A stretch of 64,000 nt of DNA, taken from NCBI GenBank assembly GCA_029260765.1, contig JAJDCP010000063.1:105767-169766 (forward strand), in the 5' to 3' direction. Of the stretch, positions 8,104 to 16,918 are shown piece by piece. Position 1 is the stretch's first letter, and each line of letters begins with the position of its first letter. Source of the DNA: Planctomycetota bacterium. GTDB taxonomy: Bacteria; Planctomycetota; J058; JAJDCP01. The notes below the pieces were generated by a model that worked only from the letters and a program-made list of their open reading frames with translations, did no database searches and had not been told where the DNA came from. Made by a program: the position numbers and the translations under genes.

Positions 8104-9489
8104 TCAACTTGCGGCGTGCGCTGCGGCAGCCAACGCGCGCCCCAACTCGATGAAGGCTTCGGTCAGCGTCGGATGGTACCAGGGCATCGCGAGGATATCG
8201 TCAGCCGTGCCGTTAAAGTACATCATCGCGCTCGCCACGTGGATCATGTCGTCAGCCCGGGGTCCGAAGATCTGGCAGCCCAACAACCGCCCCGTTCCCC
8301 GTTCCGCCAGGAGTTTGGCTCGTCCGTGGCGGGTCTCCATCACGATGCCGCGGCCCTGCTCGGCGAAGTTCTTGCCTGCGGTGACCACCTCGAGACCCGC
8401 CGCCCGCGCCTCTGCCTCGGTCATTCCGACTGAAGCGAAAGGCGGATCGGTGAAGATCGCGCTCATCCGCAGCCGGTAGTCCTGGTGTTTCTCGGGACCA
8501 TGGAAGGCGTTGTGGCCCGCCACCCGTCCCTCCTGATTGGCCAGGTGCAAGATCTGGTAGCTGCCGGTGGCGTCGCCCGCGACGTAGACGCGAGGATTCG
8601 TCGTCTGCATGCGCGCATCGTGTTGGACGCGCGCGCCGTCGTGCTGCACGCCCGCTTCCTCGAGTCCAAGACCTTCCAGATGCGCTTTCCGGCCGACGGC
8701 GCTCAGGAAGGTCTCCGCTTCGATGCTGTGGTGACCATCAGGAGTGCTGATCTCGAAGTGGATGCCTCGGGCACAGGGGGCGAGGCTCTCGATGCGGGCA
8801 CCGACAATCAGCTTTGTGTCGGTGTGCTCGAGGAATGCCTGCGACACCAGGGGAGTGAATTCAGGATCGACCTTCGAGAGCAGAGGACTGCGGTTGACCA
8901 ACGTCACCTGGACGCCGAGGCGGGCGAAGAACCAGGCGAACTCGAGGCCTATCGGGCCTGCGCCCTGGATCAGCATCGACGCGGGCAGGCTCTCGAGTTG
9001 CATGATGCCATCGCTGCTGAGCACGCGCACGCTTTCGCTACCCGGAATCGGCAGGTGGAAGGGACGCGAGCCGGTCGCGATCACACAACCCTTGCGGGCG
9101 CGGTAGCGCTGGCCGCCGGCTTCGACACAATCCTCCGCGACGAAGCACGCGTGTGCATCGAGAACCTCGTAGTCTGAGCGTTCGATCCCGGCGAGCTTCG
9201 CGCGTTGGAAGCGCGCGACCTTGGCCGCCTTGCGGGCCATGATCTTGGCAAAATCGAAGCTGCGCCCTGAGATCGAGATTCCCAGAGGCTCGAGGTGTCG
9301 CAGCTCTTCGTAGTGCTCGGCGCTGAACAACATCGCCTTGGTCGGCATACAGCCGCGCAGGATGCAGAGGCCACCCAGCTCGCCGGCGTTGATCATCAGG
9401 GTGCGCGCGCCTGCGGCCGCCGCCGCAGAGGCAGCCGAGGTCCCTGCGCTTCCGCCGCCGAGCACGATGACATCGTAGCTCTCGTTCAT
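8104..9489 (-). CDS. Class I pyridine nucleotide-disulfide oxidoreductase (dihydrolipoyl dehydrogenase-like)
   Basis: A 461-residue FAD and NAD(P) flavoprotein. It has the N-terminal FAD motif VIVLGGGSAGTSAASAAAAAG, a redox-active disulfide C42-x4-C47 in LGGLCILRGCMPTK, the NAD motif GAGPIGLEFAWFF, the second FAD motif VYVAGDATG, and the C-terminal catalytic His-Glu pair in WYHPTLTEAF. The family covers dihydrolipoamide dehydrogenase, mercuric reductase and related enzymes. The disulfide segment GGLCILRGC departs from GGTCVNVGC of true lipoamide dehydrogenases, and no 2-oxoacid dehydrogenase genes are nearby, so the substrate is uncertain. Its ATG overlaps the TGA of the upstream small membrane protein gene (ATGA). 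Confidence 0.88.
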   Translation of the reverse strand: MNESYDVIVLGGGSAGTSAASAAAAAGARTLMINAGELGGLCILRGCMPTKAMLFSAEHYEELRHLEPLGISISGRSFDFAKIMARKAAKVARFQRAKLAGIERSDYEVLDAHACFVAEDCVEAGGQRYRARKGCVIATGSRPFHLPIPGSESVRVLSSDGIMQLESLPASMLIQGAGPIGLEFAWFFARLGVQVTLVNRSPLLSKVDPEFTPLVSQAFLEHTDTKLIVGARIESLAPCARGIHFEISTPDGHHSIEAETFLSAVGRKAHLEGLGLEEAGVQHDGARVQHDARMQTTNPRVYVAGDATGSYQILHLANQEGRVAGHNAFHGPEKHQDYRLRMSAIFTDPPFASVGMTEAEARAAGLEVVTAGKNFAEQGRGIVMETRHGRAKLLAERGTGRLLGCQIFGPRADDMIHVASAMMYFNGTADDILAMPWYHPTLTEAFIELGRALAAAAHAAS

Positions 9490-9794
9490 GATTCCCCTTT
9501 TTTTCCCGCGCTCGTCTTGCCCGCGCTCGCTGCAATCACAGCGGCGGCCAGAATCGCCAGCAGGCAGCCGAGCACATAGCCGAGCAGTTGCCGCTCAAAG
9601 GCCTGCTCCGTGATCAGCTGCGCGCGGCCGCTCCAGAAGGCATGTACGGCGACGACCAGCAGAAACAGGCGTGCGAAGTTCTTCAGGCTGAGGATCTCGC
9701 CAAGATCTGGCTCATCGCTCGGAGGCTTCGGCCATACCGGTCCCCCTCCGTTGCCGTTCTCGGGGTCGCTCGGTTTCTCCGCATCGTCCGCCAC
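9486..9794 (-). CDS. Small membrane protein, two transmembrane helices
   Basis: About 102 residues with an acidic, Pro/Gly-rich N-terminus (ADDAEKPSDPENGNGGG) and two hydrophobic helices (ARLFLLVVAVHAFW and LLGYVLGCLLAILAAAVIAA), ending in a Lys-rich tail. The GTG at 9794 is chosen because GAGGAG lies 9 bases upstream; a longer start at 9845 lacks a binding site. The stop overlaps the start of the downstream reductase, so the two are probably co-translated. Function unknown. Confidence 0.65.
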   Translation of the reverse strand: MADDAEKPSDPENGNGGGPVWPKPPSDEPDLGEILSLKNFARLFLLVVAVHAFWSGRAQLITEQAFERQLLGYVLGCLLAILAAAVIAASAGKTSAGKKGES

Positions 9795-9876
9795 TGCCGG
9801 GTCTCCTCGCCCATGTGCGCCCGGCCAGCCTATCCGATGCGTCACGGGCAGGCAACGGCGGGGTCGGGGCGGTGCA

Positions 9877-12033
9877 TCAACGGAAGCTGTAGCTGGTCAG
9901 CTGGGGCCGGGTGGCGCGCTCGAACACGAACACCCGCGGATGGTCGTGGCGCCAGACCTCTGGCGCTGCGTCCGCTCCACCAAAGTCGATTCCCCAGAGC
10001 GTCGGAGGGTTGCTGAAGACCCTCGCCAGGCGCAACCCGTAAAGGTCGGCGGTCACCTGCCTGCTGTCGGACACCTGGTAGCGGGTGTCTTCGCTGAACA
10101 GCTCTGCGTAGTAGGTCGCGGCCAAACGGTAGGTCTCGCGCGCCGCCCAACGGTCGGCGCTGAACACCAGCAGTTGGCCCTGGTTGAGGACATCAGCGAT
10201 GGTGCGCAGCGAGCCCTCGTCAGAGACTCCACGGCAGATCGCGTTCAGGTCAGCCTCGCGCCGTTTGACTGCCGCTTCGCGGTAGGAGGCGCGCGCCTTC
10301 TCGGCGGTCTCGGCGTCGAGCTCGCCAGCGGCGATCAGCAGCTCGGAGAGCAGCTGCGTGCCATCTTGCCAGGCTGGATGTGCGACAGCCTTCTCGACGG
10401 CCTCCTCCTCGATCTCGCCGACCCGGGTCAAGCCGGTCACCATCTCGAGGTCGATCGCTTCTGCGCTGTACCGACTCTCATAGGTCAGGGCCAGCCCGCG
10501 GATGTCGAGCTCACGGGCCGCGGGCTCCAGGCTCGCAGGCAGTGCCTCTCGCAGCCCGTTCGGGCCACGCTCGGTGACGACTACGGCGCCCTTGGGGTAC
10601 TTCTCGGCCATCCAGCGCAAGGCCGCTGCCCGGGGATCGGGCTGGGAATACAGACTGCTGAAAGCGAGCCCGAACAGCAGCAGGTGCGCCGCGACCAGCG
10701 TCGCCAGGGCGCGCATCGGTAGCCGCGGGCGCCCCGACCACAGCGCGCTGAGCGCGCGGCCGGCGAGCAACGCAAACACCGGAGCCAGCATGCGCATTGG
10801 AGCGAGGAGCTTGAGTTGCAGCGAGCTGTAGAGCAGTGTCGCGAGCAGGCCGAACAAGGCCACGGGTAGCGCCCGACGGCGCCGATCCCAGAGGCTGAGC
10901 AGGCAACCCGCCGCCAGGCAGACCATCAGGGGCCAGCCGACCAGCGAAGGCAGCACGCGGCGCAGGGTGTAGAGCACTGCCGGAGCCTGCGCCAGGTGCA
11001 TGCGGCCGCGCTCGGTCTGCAGCTCTTCGCTGGGAAAATCGGCCAGCAACGAGAAGGCGTGCACGCGCAGCGAGCCCGGCCCGAGATCCTCGCTGTCGTC
11101 GAGATCACCGTCGGCGTTGATATCGACCTGGCCGAGCCAGTAATGCCGCGGATGCAGCCATGAGGACGGGCTGAGCAGCGCGAAACTCAGCACAGCCAGG
11201 GCGATGGCCGCAGCCGGCCGCAGAGAAATGAGTCCGCGCAGCCGTTGCCAGCCCTCGCCAGTCCGGGGCGCCGCTGGGGAAGGCGAAGAGCTCTGCTGGG
11301 GTCGCCGCCCGGCACACCACCAGACCAGGGGCAGCAGCAAGGGCAGCAGGTACAGACTGGTCGCGCAGGCGAGGCCGACGCCTGCCCCCGCTGCGCTGAC
11401 GCTCAGCCAACCGGGCCGCCGACCAGCGCGCGCGGCCAGCCCCAGAGCCAACACGCTCAGCAGTCCCGCCAGGCTGTCCTCGCTCGCGAAGTGGCTGGCC
11501 TGCAGCGCGAGCGGCAGGCAAGCGAGCACAAAGGCGGCCCACAAACCCGGCAGGCGTCCGCGGAACAGGCGCCGGGCCAGCCAGTACACGCCCCAGATCG
11601 CGAGCACTCCGGCCAGCGCCGAGAAGGCACGCGCGGCGACCAGCAGCGCATCGCTGAGCGGGGCGTGCGCGCTGCTCTGGAAGGCGGACCCCAGCAGCGC
11701 CAACCAGGCGGCGAGGCTGAAGTAGTAGAAATGCCCGCTGCGGCTGGCCGGAAACCTGACGCCGTAGAGCTCGAAGCTGGGGTCGGCGCCGTCAAGCTCG
11801 TGCGCGATCCGCACGGTCTCGGACTCACGGGGATGGAACTTGCTGGCCTCGAAGCTGAGCGGCAGCCCGTCGCCGTCGTGCAGACCCGTGCGCACGAAGC
11901 TGCCCCAGTCGAGGCCGCGCAGCCGCAAACCGGCCCCGAGCAAGAGGATCAGAGCGAGGAGCAGCCAGGCAGATCTGCGGGAGAGAGAACGCGCACGCGG
12001 CGGGGGTGCCGGGACTTCGGGAGCTGAGGACAC
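9877..12033 (-). CDS. Integral membrane glycosyltransferase, PMT/ArnT (GT39/GT83) type
   Basis: A 718-residue polytopic protein with about 10-12 hydrophobic helices in its first 480 residues and a soluble C-terminal domain. The first helix is followed by a periplasmic loop with FHPRESETVRIAHEL, matching the acidic/His-Pro loop in which PMT-type enzymes use a lipid-phosphate sugar. The C-terminal 230 residues (from about AEKYPKGAVVVTERGPNGLR) fit a soluble substrate-facing domain. A DINADGDLDDSEDLG segment in a loop looks like a calcium-binding or dockerin-type motif. Donor and acceptor cannot be deduced. The gene stands alone between short intergenic gaps. Confidence 0.75.
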   Translation of the reverse strand: MSSAPEVPAPPPRARSLSRRSAWLLLALILLLGAGLRLRGLDWGSFVRTGLHDGDGLPLSFEASKFHPRESETVRIAHELDGADPSFELYGVRFPASRSGHFYYFSLAAWLALLGSAFQSSAHAPLSDALLVAARAFSALAGVLAIWGVYWLARRLFRGRLPGLWAAFVLACLPLALQASHFASEDSLAGLLSVLALGLAARAGRRPGWLSVSAAGAGVGLACATSLYLLPLLLPLVWWCAGRRPQQSSSPSPAAPRTGEGWQRLRGLISLRPAAAIALAVLSFALLSPSSWLHPRHYWLGQVDINADGDLDDSEDLGPGSLRVHAFSLLADFPSEELQTERGRMHLAQAPAVLYTLRRVLPSLVGWPLMVCLAAGCLLSLWDRRRRALPVALFGLLATLLYSSLQLKLLAPMRMLAPVFALLAGRALSALWSGRPRLPMRALATLVAAHLLLFGLAFSSLYSQPDPRAAALRWMAEKYPKGAVVVTERGPNGLREALPASLEPAARELDIRGLALTYESRYSAEAIDLEMVTGLTRVGEIEEEAVEKAVAHPAWQDGTQLLSELLIAAGELDAETAEKARASYREAAVKRREADLNAICRGVSDEGSLRTIADVLNQGQLLVFSADRWAARETYRLAATYYAELFSEDTRYQVSDSRQVTADLYGLRLARVFSNPPTLWGIDFGGADAAPEVWRHDHPRVFVFERATRPQLTSYSFR

Positions 12034-12110
12034 AGGAGGTCCTTCCTGGCTGGGGAACGCTTCGCATTAGGAGCGCCGCCGGGGGAGTGGGCGGTCTACC
12101 GATTCTCAGC

Positions 12111-13589
12111 TCAGGGAGACAGCCGCGTGATGTAGTCCTTCCAGGCTTCTTCGATTTCGGGAATCGGGCGGTTGAACAGCTCTTCGAAAGTCTTCGTGCC
12201 TTCGTAGGTTCCGTCCCGGACCCGCTCGTAGTATTCGATGAAACGCTCTTTGCCGCCTTTGGTTCCATGGATCAGGAAATAGATCAGGCCCCAGGCGTGG
12301 GCGTAATGGAAGGCCCCGAACTGGGATTGCTCCATGCGCAACAGCTCTGCCAGGCCGACGTACTCTCCGCTGCGCATCGCGTTCTTCAGAGTACTGAGGC
12401 GTGCCTGCGGGATGACGCTGGTGCGCAGCTTGCGCCCCTCGACCTCGCTGGCCTCGAAGTATACGGCCAGGCCTTCGATGAACCAGATCCGCGCCGACCA
12501 CATCGCCCGTCCGAAGACCAGGCCCTGGAACTGGTGGGTGCCTTCGTGGAACAGCACTTCCTGGGTGCTCAAGCTGCCGAGCGAGCCATGGAAGGCGACG
12601 ATCTTCTCGCCGTCGTAGAAGCCGCCGACGCCTGGTCCCATTCCTGTCTGGGCCATGAACTCGTTCTGGCTGCCATAGATCAAGATCGGAAAGGGCCGGG
12701 TCAGCTCTTGCTCATAGGCGAAGATCTTCTTGTAGCTCTCAAACATCAGGTCCATGATCTGGCCAAGCCGCTGCACTTCGCGCGCATCGCCATTGGAGAG
12801 GATGTCGTAGTACTTGGTGCTGTGCCCCACCTGCCAGCCACCCGACCGTTTCTCCTGCTCGAGGGCTGCGGCGCGCTCTTCGGGGCTCATCGCGGGTTGT
12901 TGCGGGTCGTTCTCTTTCGGCACGGCCCGGCGCTCTTCAAGCTTCGAGGCCACCGTCGGCGCGCCGGGGTTTTCTTTGGGAGCGCGGGGCCTGCGGATGC
13001 GCTCCTTGTCTTCGGCGGCCAGCTGGTCTTTCGGCACCCAGACGCCATCGTCGAGCTGCACCAACCCCTGTTCGTACTTCTTCTGGTCCTCCCCCGGGAT
13101 CCACTCGCCCTCGTAACGGACGTAGCCTTCGCGCAGCAGGTATTCTTCCTCGGTCAGCCACTCGCCGTTGTAGCGGCGGTAGCCCAGCTGCTCGTGTGCC
13201 TCGCGATGGCCCTTGTCGAGCCGGATCACGCGGTGGAACAGGTCGATGGCTTGCGGGTACAGGCCCTTGTTCATGCACCACAGGCCGAGCTCGTAGGCGC
13301 CATCGACGTCGTGCGAGCGCAGATCTTCAAGGCTCTGCTCATACTCGGAGAAGATGTCGGCGGACTTCTCGATCAGGGCGATGCGATGCAGCTCGATGGT
13401 CTTCTTGCTGCGTCCGGTGTCGACGATGATGAAGTCTTCATTCTCCTCGACGATCACCCCCTCGAGCACGCGTCCGTCGGTGAGGACGATGCGGTCTGCG
13501 AAGACGGGAGACGGGGAGACGGCGAACCAGAGTCCCAGTCCGAAGAGAAGCAGCAGCAGACTGCCGAGCAGACGCCGGGTCCGGATCAT
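12111..13589 (-). CDS. Secreted DUF1570-type zinc metalloprotease
   Basis: A 492-residue exported protein. It has a signal peptide (residues 1-31, ending SPSPVFA), a small beta domain (ADRIVLTDGRVLEGVIVEEN...), TPR-like helices at about 90-135, a region with two GEW(L/I) repeats at 142-165, and a C-terminal peptidase domain. The zinc site is H348-E-x-x-H352 in FHEGTHQF, with E372 in WFIEGLAVYFE as the likely third ligand. This fits the gluzincin-like DUF1570 family common in planctomycetes. The N-terminal beta domain is clearly related to that of the protease at 33077. The substrate is unknown. Confidence 0.8.
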   Translation of the reverse strand: MIRTRRLLGSLLLLLFGLGLWFAVSPSPVFADRIVLTDGRVLEGVIVEENEDFIIVDTGRSKKTIELHRIALIEKSADIFSEYEQSLEDLRSHDVDGAYELGLWCMNKGLYPQAIDLFHRVIRLDKGHREAHEQLGYRRYNGEWLTEEEYLLREGYVRYEGEWIPGEDQKKYEQGLVQLDDGVWVPKDQLAAEDKERIRRPRAPKENPGAPTVASKLEERRAVPKENDPQQPAMSPEERAAALEQEKRSGGWQVGHSTKYYDILSNGDAREVQRLGQIMDLMFESYKKIFAYEQELTRPFPILIYGSQNEFMAQTGMGPGVGGFYDGEKIVAFHGSLGSLSTQEVLFHEGTHQFQGLVFGRAMWSARIWFIEGLAVYFEASEVEGRKLRTSVIPQARLSTLKNAMRSGEYVGLAELLRMEQSQFGAFHYAHAWGLIYFLIHGTKGGKERFIEYYERVRDGTYEGTKTFEELFNRPIPEIEEAWKDYITRLSP

Positions 13590-13862
13590 TGGTGGCCTCC
13601 TGAGCGGGTGGTGCCGGGCATCGCATCCTACCTCGCCTCGCGGCTTGCGGTCAATCGCTTGCGCCCGTCGGGGTCCTTTGCAGGACCTGTCGCTGATTGT
13701 CTACGCAACCGGACCCCGGAAGTTGGCATCGTAGCTGGCGCAAGCCTCGGCAGTGTCACGATTGTGTCGACCCTGGCGCGCAAAAAAAAATCGTTGCCCT
13801 GGGCATTCTTTCCGGACGCTCGCTAGAATTAGGACAACGCACGTTTGAGGTCTGGAGGAATC

Positions 13863-14300
13863 ATGGCCGCTAATCCCTACAGGAATCTCCTGCTCGCAAA
13901 AATCCGCAGCTGCGCCGGGCCCCGCCCGAACGTGGTTGTCAACAAAGACCCGATGAAGACCAGCCGCAAGCACACCCGCTTCAATGCTGGTGGTGCCGCA
14001 GCCCTGGCCTTCGGCGGTCTGTTCGCTTTCGCGCTCGGTGCCCGCCCGACCCGCCAGACGCGTGAAGCGGGCGGTGGCAAGTCTGCCAACATGATCAATG
14101 ACAATGAGCAGGCGACCATCAACAACATGCACAAGCTGTCGTTGTGGTACAAGAAACGGGCAGAGGCAGCCGGCCAGGCTGTCAAGCAGCTCGAAGAGAC
14201 GATGAAGCTGGCGATGGTGATCCAGAAGAAGAGCGCCGTGTCTGCGACTGAGACCAGCGGTGCGGTCCAGACCCACGTGGCGGCCTACCTCAAGAACTGA
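13863..14300 (+). CDS. Hypothetical protein with one central hydrophobic segment
   Basis: A 145-residue protein. A basic N-terminus (to about residue 45) precedes one hydrophobic stretch (AAALAFGGLFAFALGA), then a helical region (WYKKRAEAAGQAVKQLEETM). It could be anchored N-in by a single membrane helix. The ATG at 13863 has TGGAGGAATC immediately upstream, an excellent ribosome binding site. It is convergent with hrpB. A run of nine A residues at about 13780 lies in the upstream region. No family recognised. Confidence 0.6.
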   Translation: MAANPYRNLLLAKIRSCAGPRPNVVVNKDPMKTSRKHTRFNAGGAAALAFGGLFAFALGARPTRQTREAGGGKSANMINDNEQATINNMHKLSLWYKKRAEAAGQAVKQLEETMKLAMVIQKKSAVSATETSGAVQTHVAAYLKN

Positions 14301-14328
14301 GCCACTCGGGTTCCTCCCAGCCTGTGCA

Positions 14329-16758
14329 TCAGCGACGGCGTGCCTTCAACAGGCGCGCTTGTGCTGTTTGTGGCTGCTCTGGCCAGAAGTGCTTGGGGTA
14401 GCGTCGGCGTAGCGCCGGCATCATTTCTGGATAATGCCTCTGCCAGAATCCCTCCAGATCGGAAGTGACCTGCACCGCACGCTTGTTCGGAGCGAGCAGG
14501 TGGACGACAGGGGAGCTGTCGCCGCAGGCGGGCAGGCTGGCGAGTCCGAAGAAGTCCTGGATGTAGCCCTGCAGCCAGGGAGCTTGCTGGCGCGCATAGT
14601 GCAGTTTCAGCGTACGTCCGCCGGCTAGCCGCAGGTTGGCGGGGGCCCGTTGGCGCAGGCTTTGCCTGACGTGTGCCGGCAGCTCTCCCTGCAGGACGGC
14701 CAACAGGTCGTGACGAGCGAGCTGCTTGAAGCTGCAGCGGCCCGCGCACAGGCGCGTCAGGGCGTCTTCGAAGAGCGACTCGTCGGCTGCGGGCAGCGAA
14801 GCGTCGCTGCGGCCGGCCCAGGCCAGCCGCAACAACCACTGTTCGGCGGCCTGCGCGTCGGTGAAGCGGCGCCAGCCGGAGCGCACTGCCTCTCTCGCGA
14901 GCAAGGCGCTGGCCTCAGGGGCCTGGGCGAGTGTGCTCTCGTGCAGCACCAACTGCTCGTAGAGCAGACGTTCGCGCAACTCGGCGCGTTGTTGCTTGGA
15001 ATCCCAGACCGCCTGGCGAGACTCGTGCAGGGCGTCGGGAGAGGCCTCCAACAGCCAGTCGGGCTCGATGGCGGCCAGCTGCGAGGCCTCGCCGCCCGCT
15101 GCGCTCTGGCGATCCAATCGCGCGCTGAGCACGATGCAGAAGGGGCTGCGCACACGGCTGTGCCGGCCGACTCTCAGGCTACCGCCGCGGCAGAGCTGCA
15201 GATTCCCCTGGGCACTGCGGCGCGCAACCCGGTCTGGGTAGCCAGCCAGCAGGGCCTCACACAGCCGCGGATCGCGGACATCTACCCCGGCTCGCCAACC
15301 CAGCTGCCGCGCTACGCGCAGCAAACGGCGCTGCTCGGGGCGACCGGGTTGGGCGCTCAGCGCCTCCAGCTGCGGGAACAGGTCGCAGGGAGTCTCCACC
15401 AGGGCGCCGCGTGTTCGCGGGCCGCCGGCCTCGCTCAGCAGGGCGCAGGCCAGGGCCGCTTGGGCTCGTATGCCGCACTGATCAGCGGCCAACAGCACAG
15501 TTCCCAGGCGAGGATGGAGGGGGAGCGCGCCCAGCGCTCGTCCGCGCGCCGTCAGCTGGCCCGATTCGTCGAGTGCGCCGAGCACCGTGAGCAGCGCTCG
15601 GGCGGCCTGCCAGCGTTCGGGCGGGGGCGGGTCCGGCCAGCGCAGACTCGACGCGTCTGCGACCCCGGCCAGGCGCAGCGCCAGCAGGGGCTCGGCCAGG
15701 TCGAGGCGCAGCAGCTCAGGGGCCGCGAAGGCCGGGCGGCGCTCGAAGTCCTGGCGGGTGTAGAGGCGCAGACAGTGCCCCGGCGCCTCGCGGGCCGCGC
15801 GACCGGCCCGCTGAATACCCGAGGCCTGGCACACCGGGCCGGTGTCGAGAGTGGCGAGGCCGCTCCAGGGGTCGTGGCCGGGCTGCCGCGCCAGGCCGGT
15901 GTCGAGCACGGCCCGCACGCCTGGTACGGTCACCGATGACTCGGCCAGATTGGTAGCCAATATGCATTTGCGCCGCGGGCCCGGGGTCAACGCACGGTCC
16001 TGCGCTTCCCGCGGCAGGGCTCCGAAGAGCTCGCACACCTCCAGCTGAGGAAAGCGCGCCGCGCAGCGGGCGCGCGCCCGTCGGATGGCAGCGGCCCCCG
16101 GAAGGAAGGCCAGCACGTCCCCGCTGTCCTGGGTCTCTAGCAGTCGCGCCAGCCCGTCCGCCACCAGCTCTTCCAGGGGTTTGCGCGGCACGTGGGGCAG
16201 GTGTTCGATGGAGAGGGGATAGTGGCGGCCAGGAACCTCGTAGAACGGAGCGTCCAGGACCCTGGTCAGGGGCTGCGCGTCGATGGTCGCAGACATCACC
16301 ACCAGAATCAACTCGGGCCGCCTGCGGCGCAGGTTTTCCAGCAGAACCAAGGCCAGGTCCGTGTGCAGGTGGCGCTCATGGAACTCATCGAGCACGACGG
16401 CTGCCACACCAGACAGCTCGGGGTCGGTGATCAAGCGGCGCGTCAGCAGGCCCTCGGTGACGTATAGGAGCTGTGTATCACGGCCTGCTTGGCGCTCGAA
16501 GCGTACCTGGTAGCCGACCTTTCCCCCCAGCCTCTCGCCGCTCTCCCTGGCCACTTGGGAGGCCGCCAAGCGGGCAGCCAGACGGCGCGGCTCGAGCACC
16601 AGCACCCGGCCGTCCAGGCGTTGGGCCAGGGCAGGGGGGAAGCGCGTGGTCTTGCCAGCGCCGGGGCTGGCGGCCAGCACCAGGCCACGTCGGGAGAGGC
16701 AGGTCTCGACCAGCTCAGGAAGATGGGGGTCGATCGGCAGGGGGACGCGCCCAGCCAT
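14329..16758 (-). CDS. hrpB: ATP-dependent helicase HrpB
   Basis: A DEAH-type (here DEFH) superfamily 2 RNA helicase-like protein of 809 residues, the usual HrpB size. Visible motifs are Walker A SPGAGKTT (31-38), motif Ia VLVLEPRRLAAR, motif II DEFH (124-127), motif III MSATID (about 155-160), and motif VI QRAGRAAREAPG. The C-terminal HrpB domain includes SRVRSPFCIVLSAR and the late motif WLQGYIQDFFGL. The cellular role of HrpB is poorly defined. The start codon lies inside the 3' end of the small gene at 16715-16918, so translation is probably coupled. Confidence 0.93.
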   Translation of the reverse strand: MAGRVPLPIDPHLPELVETCLSRRGLVLAASPGAGKTTRFPPALAQRLDGRVLVLEPRRLAARLAASQVARESGERLGGKVGYQVRFERQAGRDTQLLYVTEGLLTRRLITDPELSGVAAVVLDEFHERHLHTDLALVLLENLRRRRPELILVVMSATIDAQPLTRVLDAPFYEVPGRHYPLSIEHLPHVPRKPLEELVADGLARLLETQDSGDVLAFLPGAAAIRRARARCAARFPQLEVCELFGALPREAQDRALTPGPRRKCILATNLAESSVTVPGVRAVLDTGLARQPGHDPWSGLATLDTGPVCQASGIQRAGRAAREAPGHCLRLYTRQDFERRPAFAAPELLRLDLAEPLLALRLAGVADASSLRWPDPPPPERWQAARALLTVLGALDESGQLTARGRALGALPLHPRLGTVLLAADQCGIRAQAALACALLSEAGGPRTRGALVETPCDLFPQLEALSAQPGRPEQRRLLRVARQLGWRAGVDVRDPRLCEALLAGYPDRVARRSAQGNLQLCRGGSLRVGRHSRVRSPFCIVLSARLDRQSAAGGEASQLAAIEPDWLLEASPDALHESRQAVWDSKQQRAELRERLLYEQLVLHESTLAQAPEASALLAREAVRSGWRRFTDAQAAEQWLLRLAWAGRSDASLPAADESLFEDALTRLCAGRCSFKQLARHDLLAVLQGELPAHVRQSLRQRAPANLRLAGGRTLKLHYARQQAPWLQGYIQDFFGLASLPACGDSSPVVHLLAPNKRAVQVTSDLEGFWQRHYPEMMPALRRRYPKHFWPEQPQTAQARLLKARRR

Positions 16759-16918
16759 GCAGCTCCTCCAGAGGTTCGGCCAGCTTCTTCTGCAGGCGCG
16801 CTGCCGCGGGACCCAATGCCTCCGGGGCAGCCCGCTGCAGGTCGTGACAGGTCGAGCGCAGATGGTCGTGCAGCTGCGCGCTCAAGTCGGCGAGCCGCTC
16901 GAGCTGTTCGGGGGTCAT
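16715..16918 (-). CDS. Small helical protein wedged between rluA-family gene and hrpB
   Basis: A 67-residue frame (MTPEQLERLADLSAQLHDHL... ending PPADRPPSS) that starts in an ATGA overlap with the stop of the pseudouridine synthase gene and ends 44 bases inside hrpB in another frame. The first 50 residues predict one or two amphipathic helices. Tight overlap on both sides supports its being a translated operon member, possibly exo-VII-small-subunit-like in size, although no family motif is seen. It could merely couple translation of hrpB. Confidence 0.5.
   Translation of the reverse strand: MTPEQLERLADLSAQLHDHLRSTCHDLQRAAPEALGPAAARLQKKLAEPLEELHGWARPPADRPPSS

Noticed and set aside
12006..13826. 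606-codon open frame on the plus strand opposite the DUF1570 protease
   Set aside because: It is an antisense shadow typical of GC-rich DNA; the minus strand encodes clear signal peptide, TPR and HExxH features, while this frame shows no domains.
13590..13862. Sigma-54 site near TTGGCATCGTAGCTGG
   Set aside because: The -12 element reads CTGG instead of TTGC; GC is missing, so it fails the essential match.
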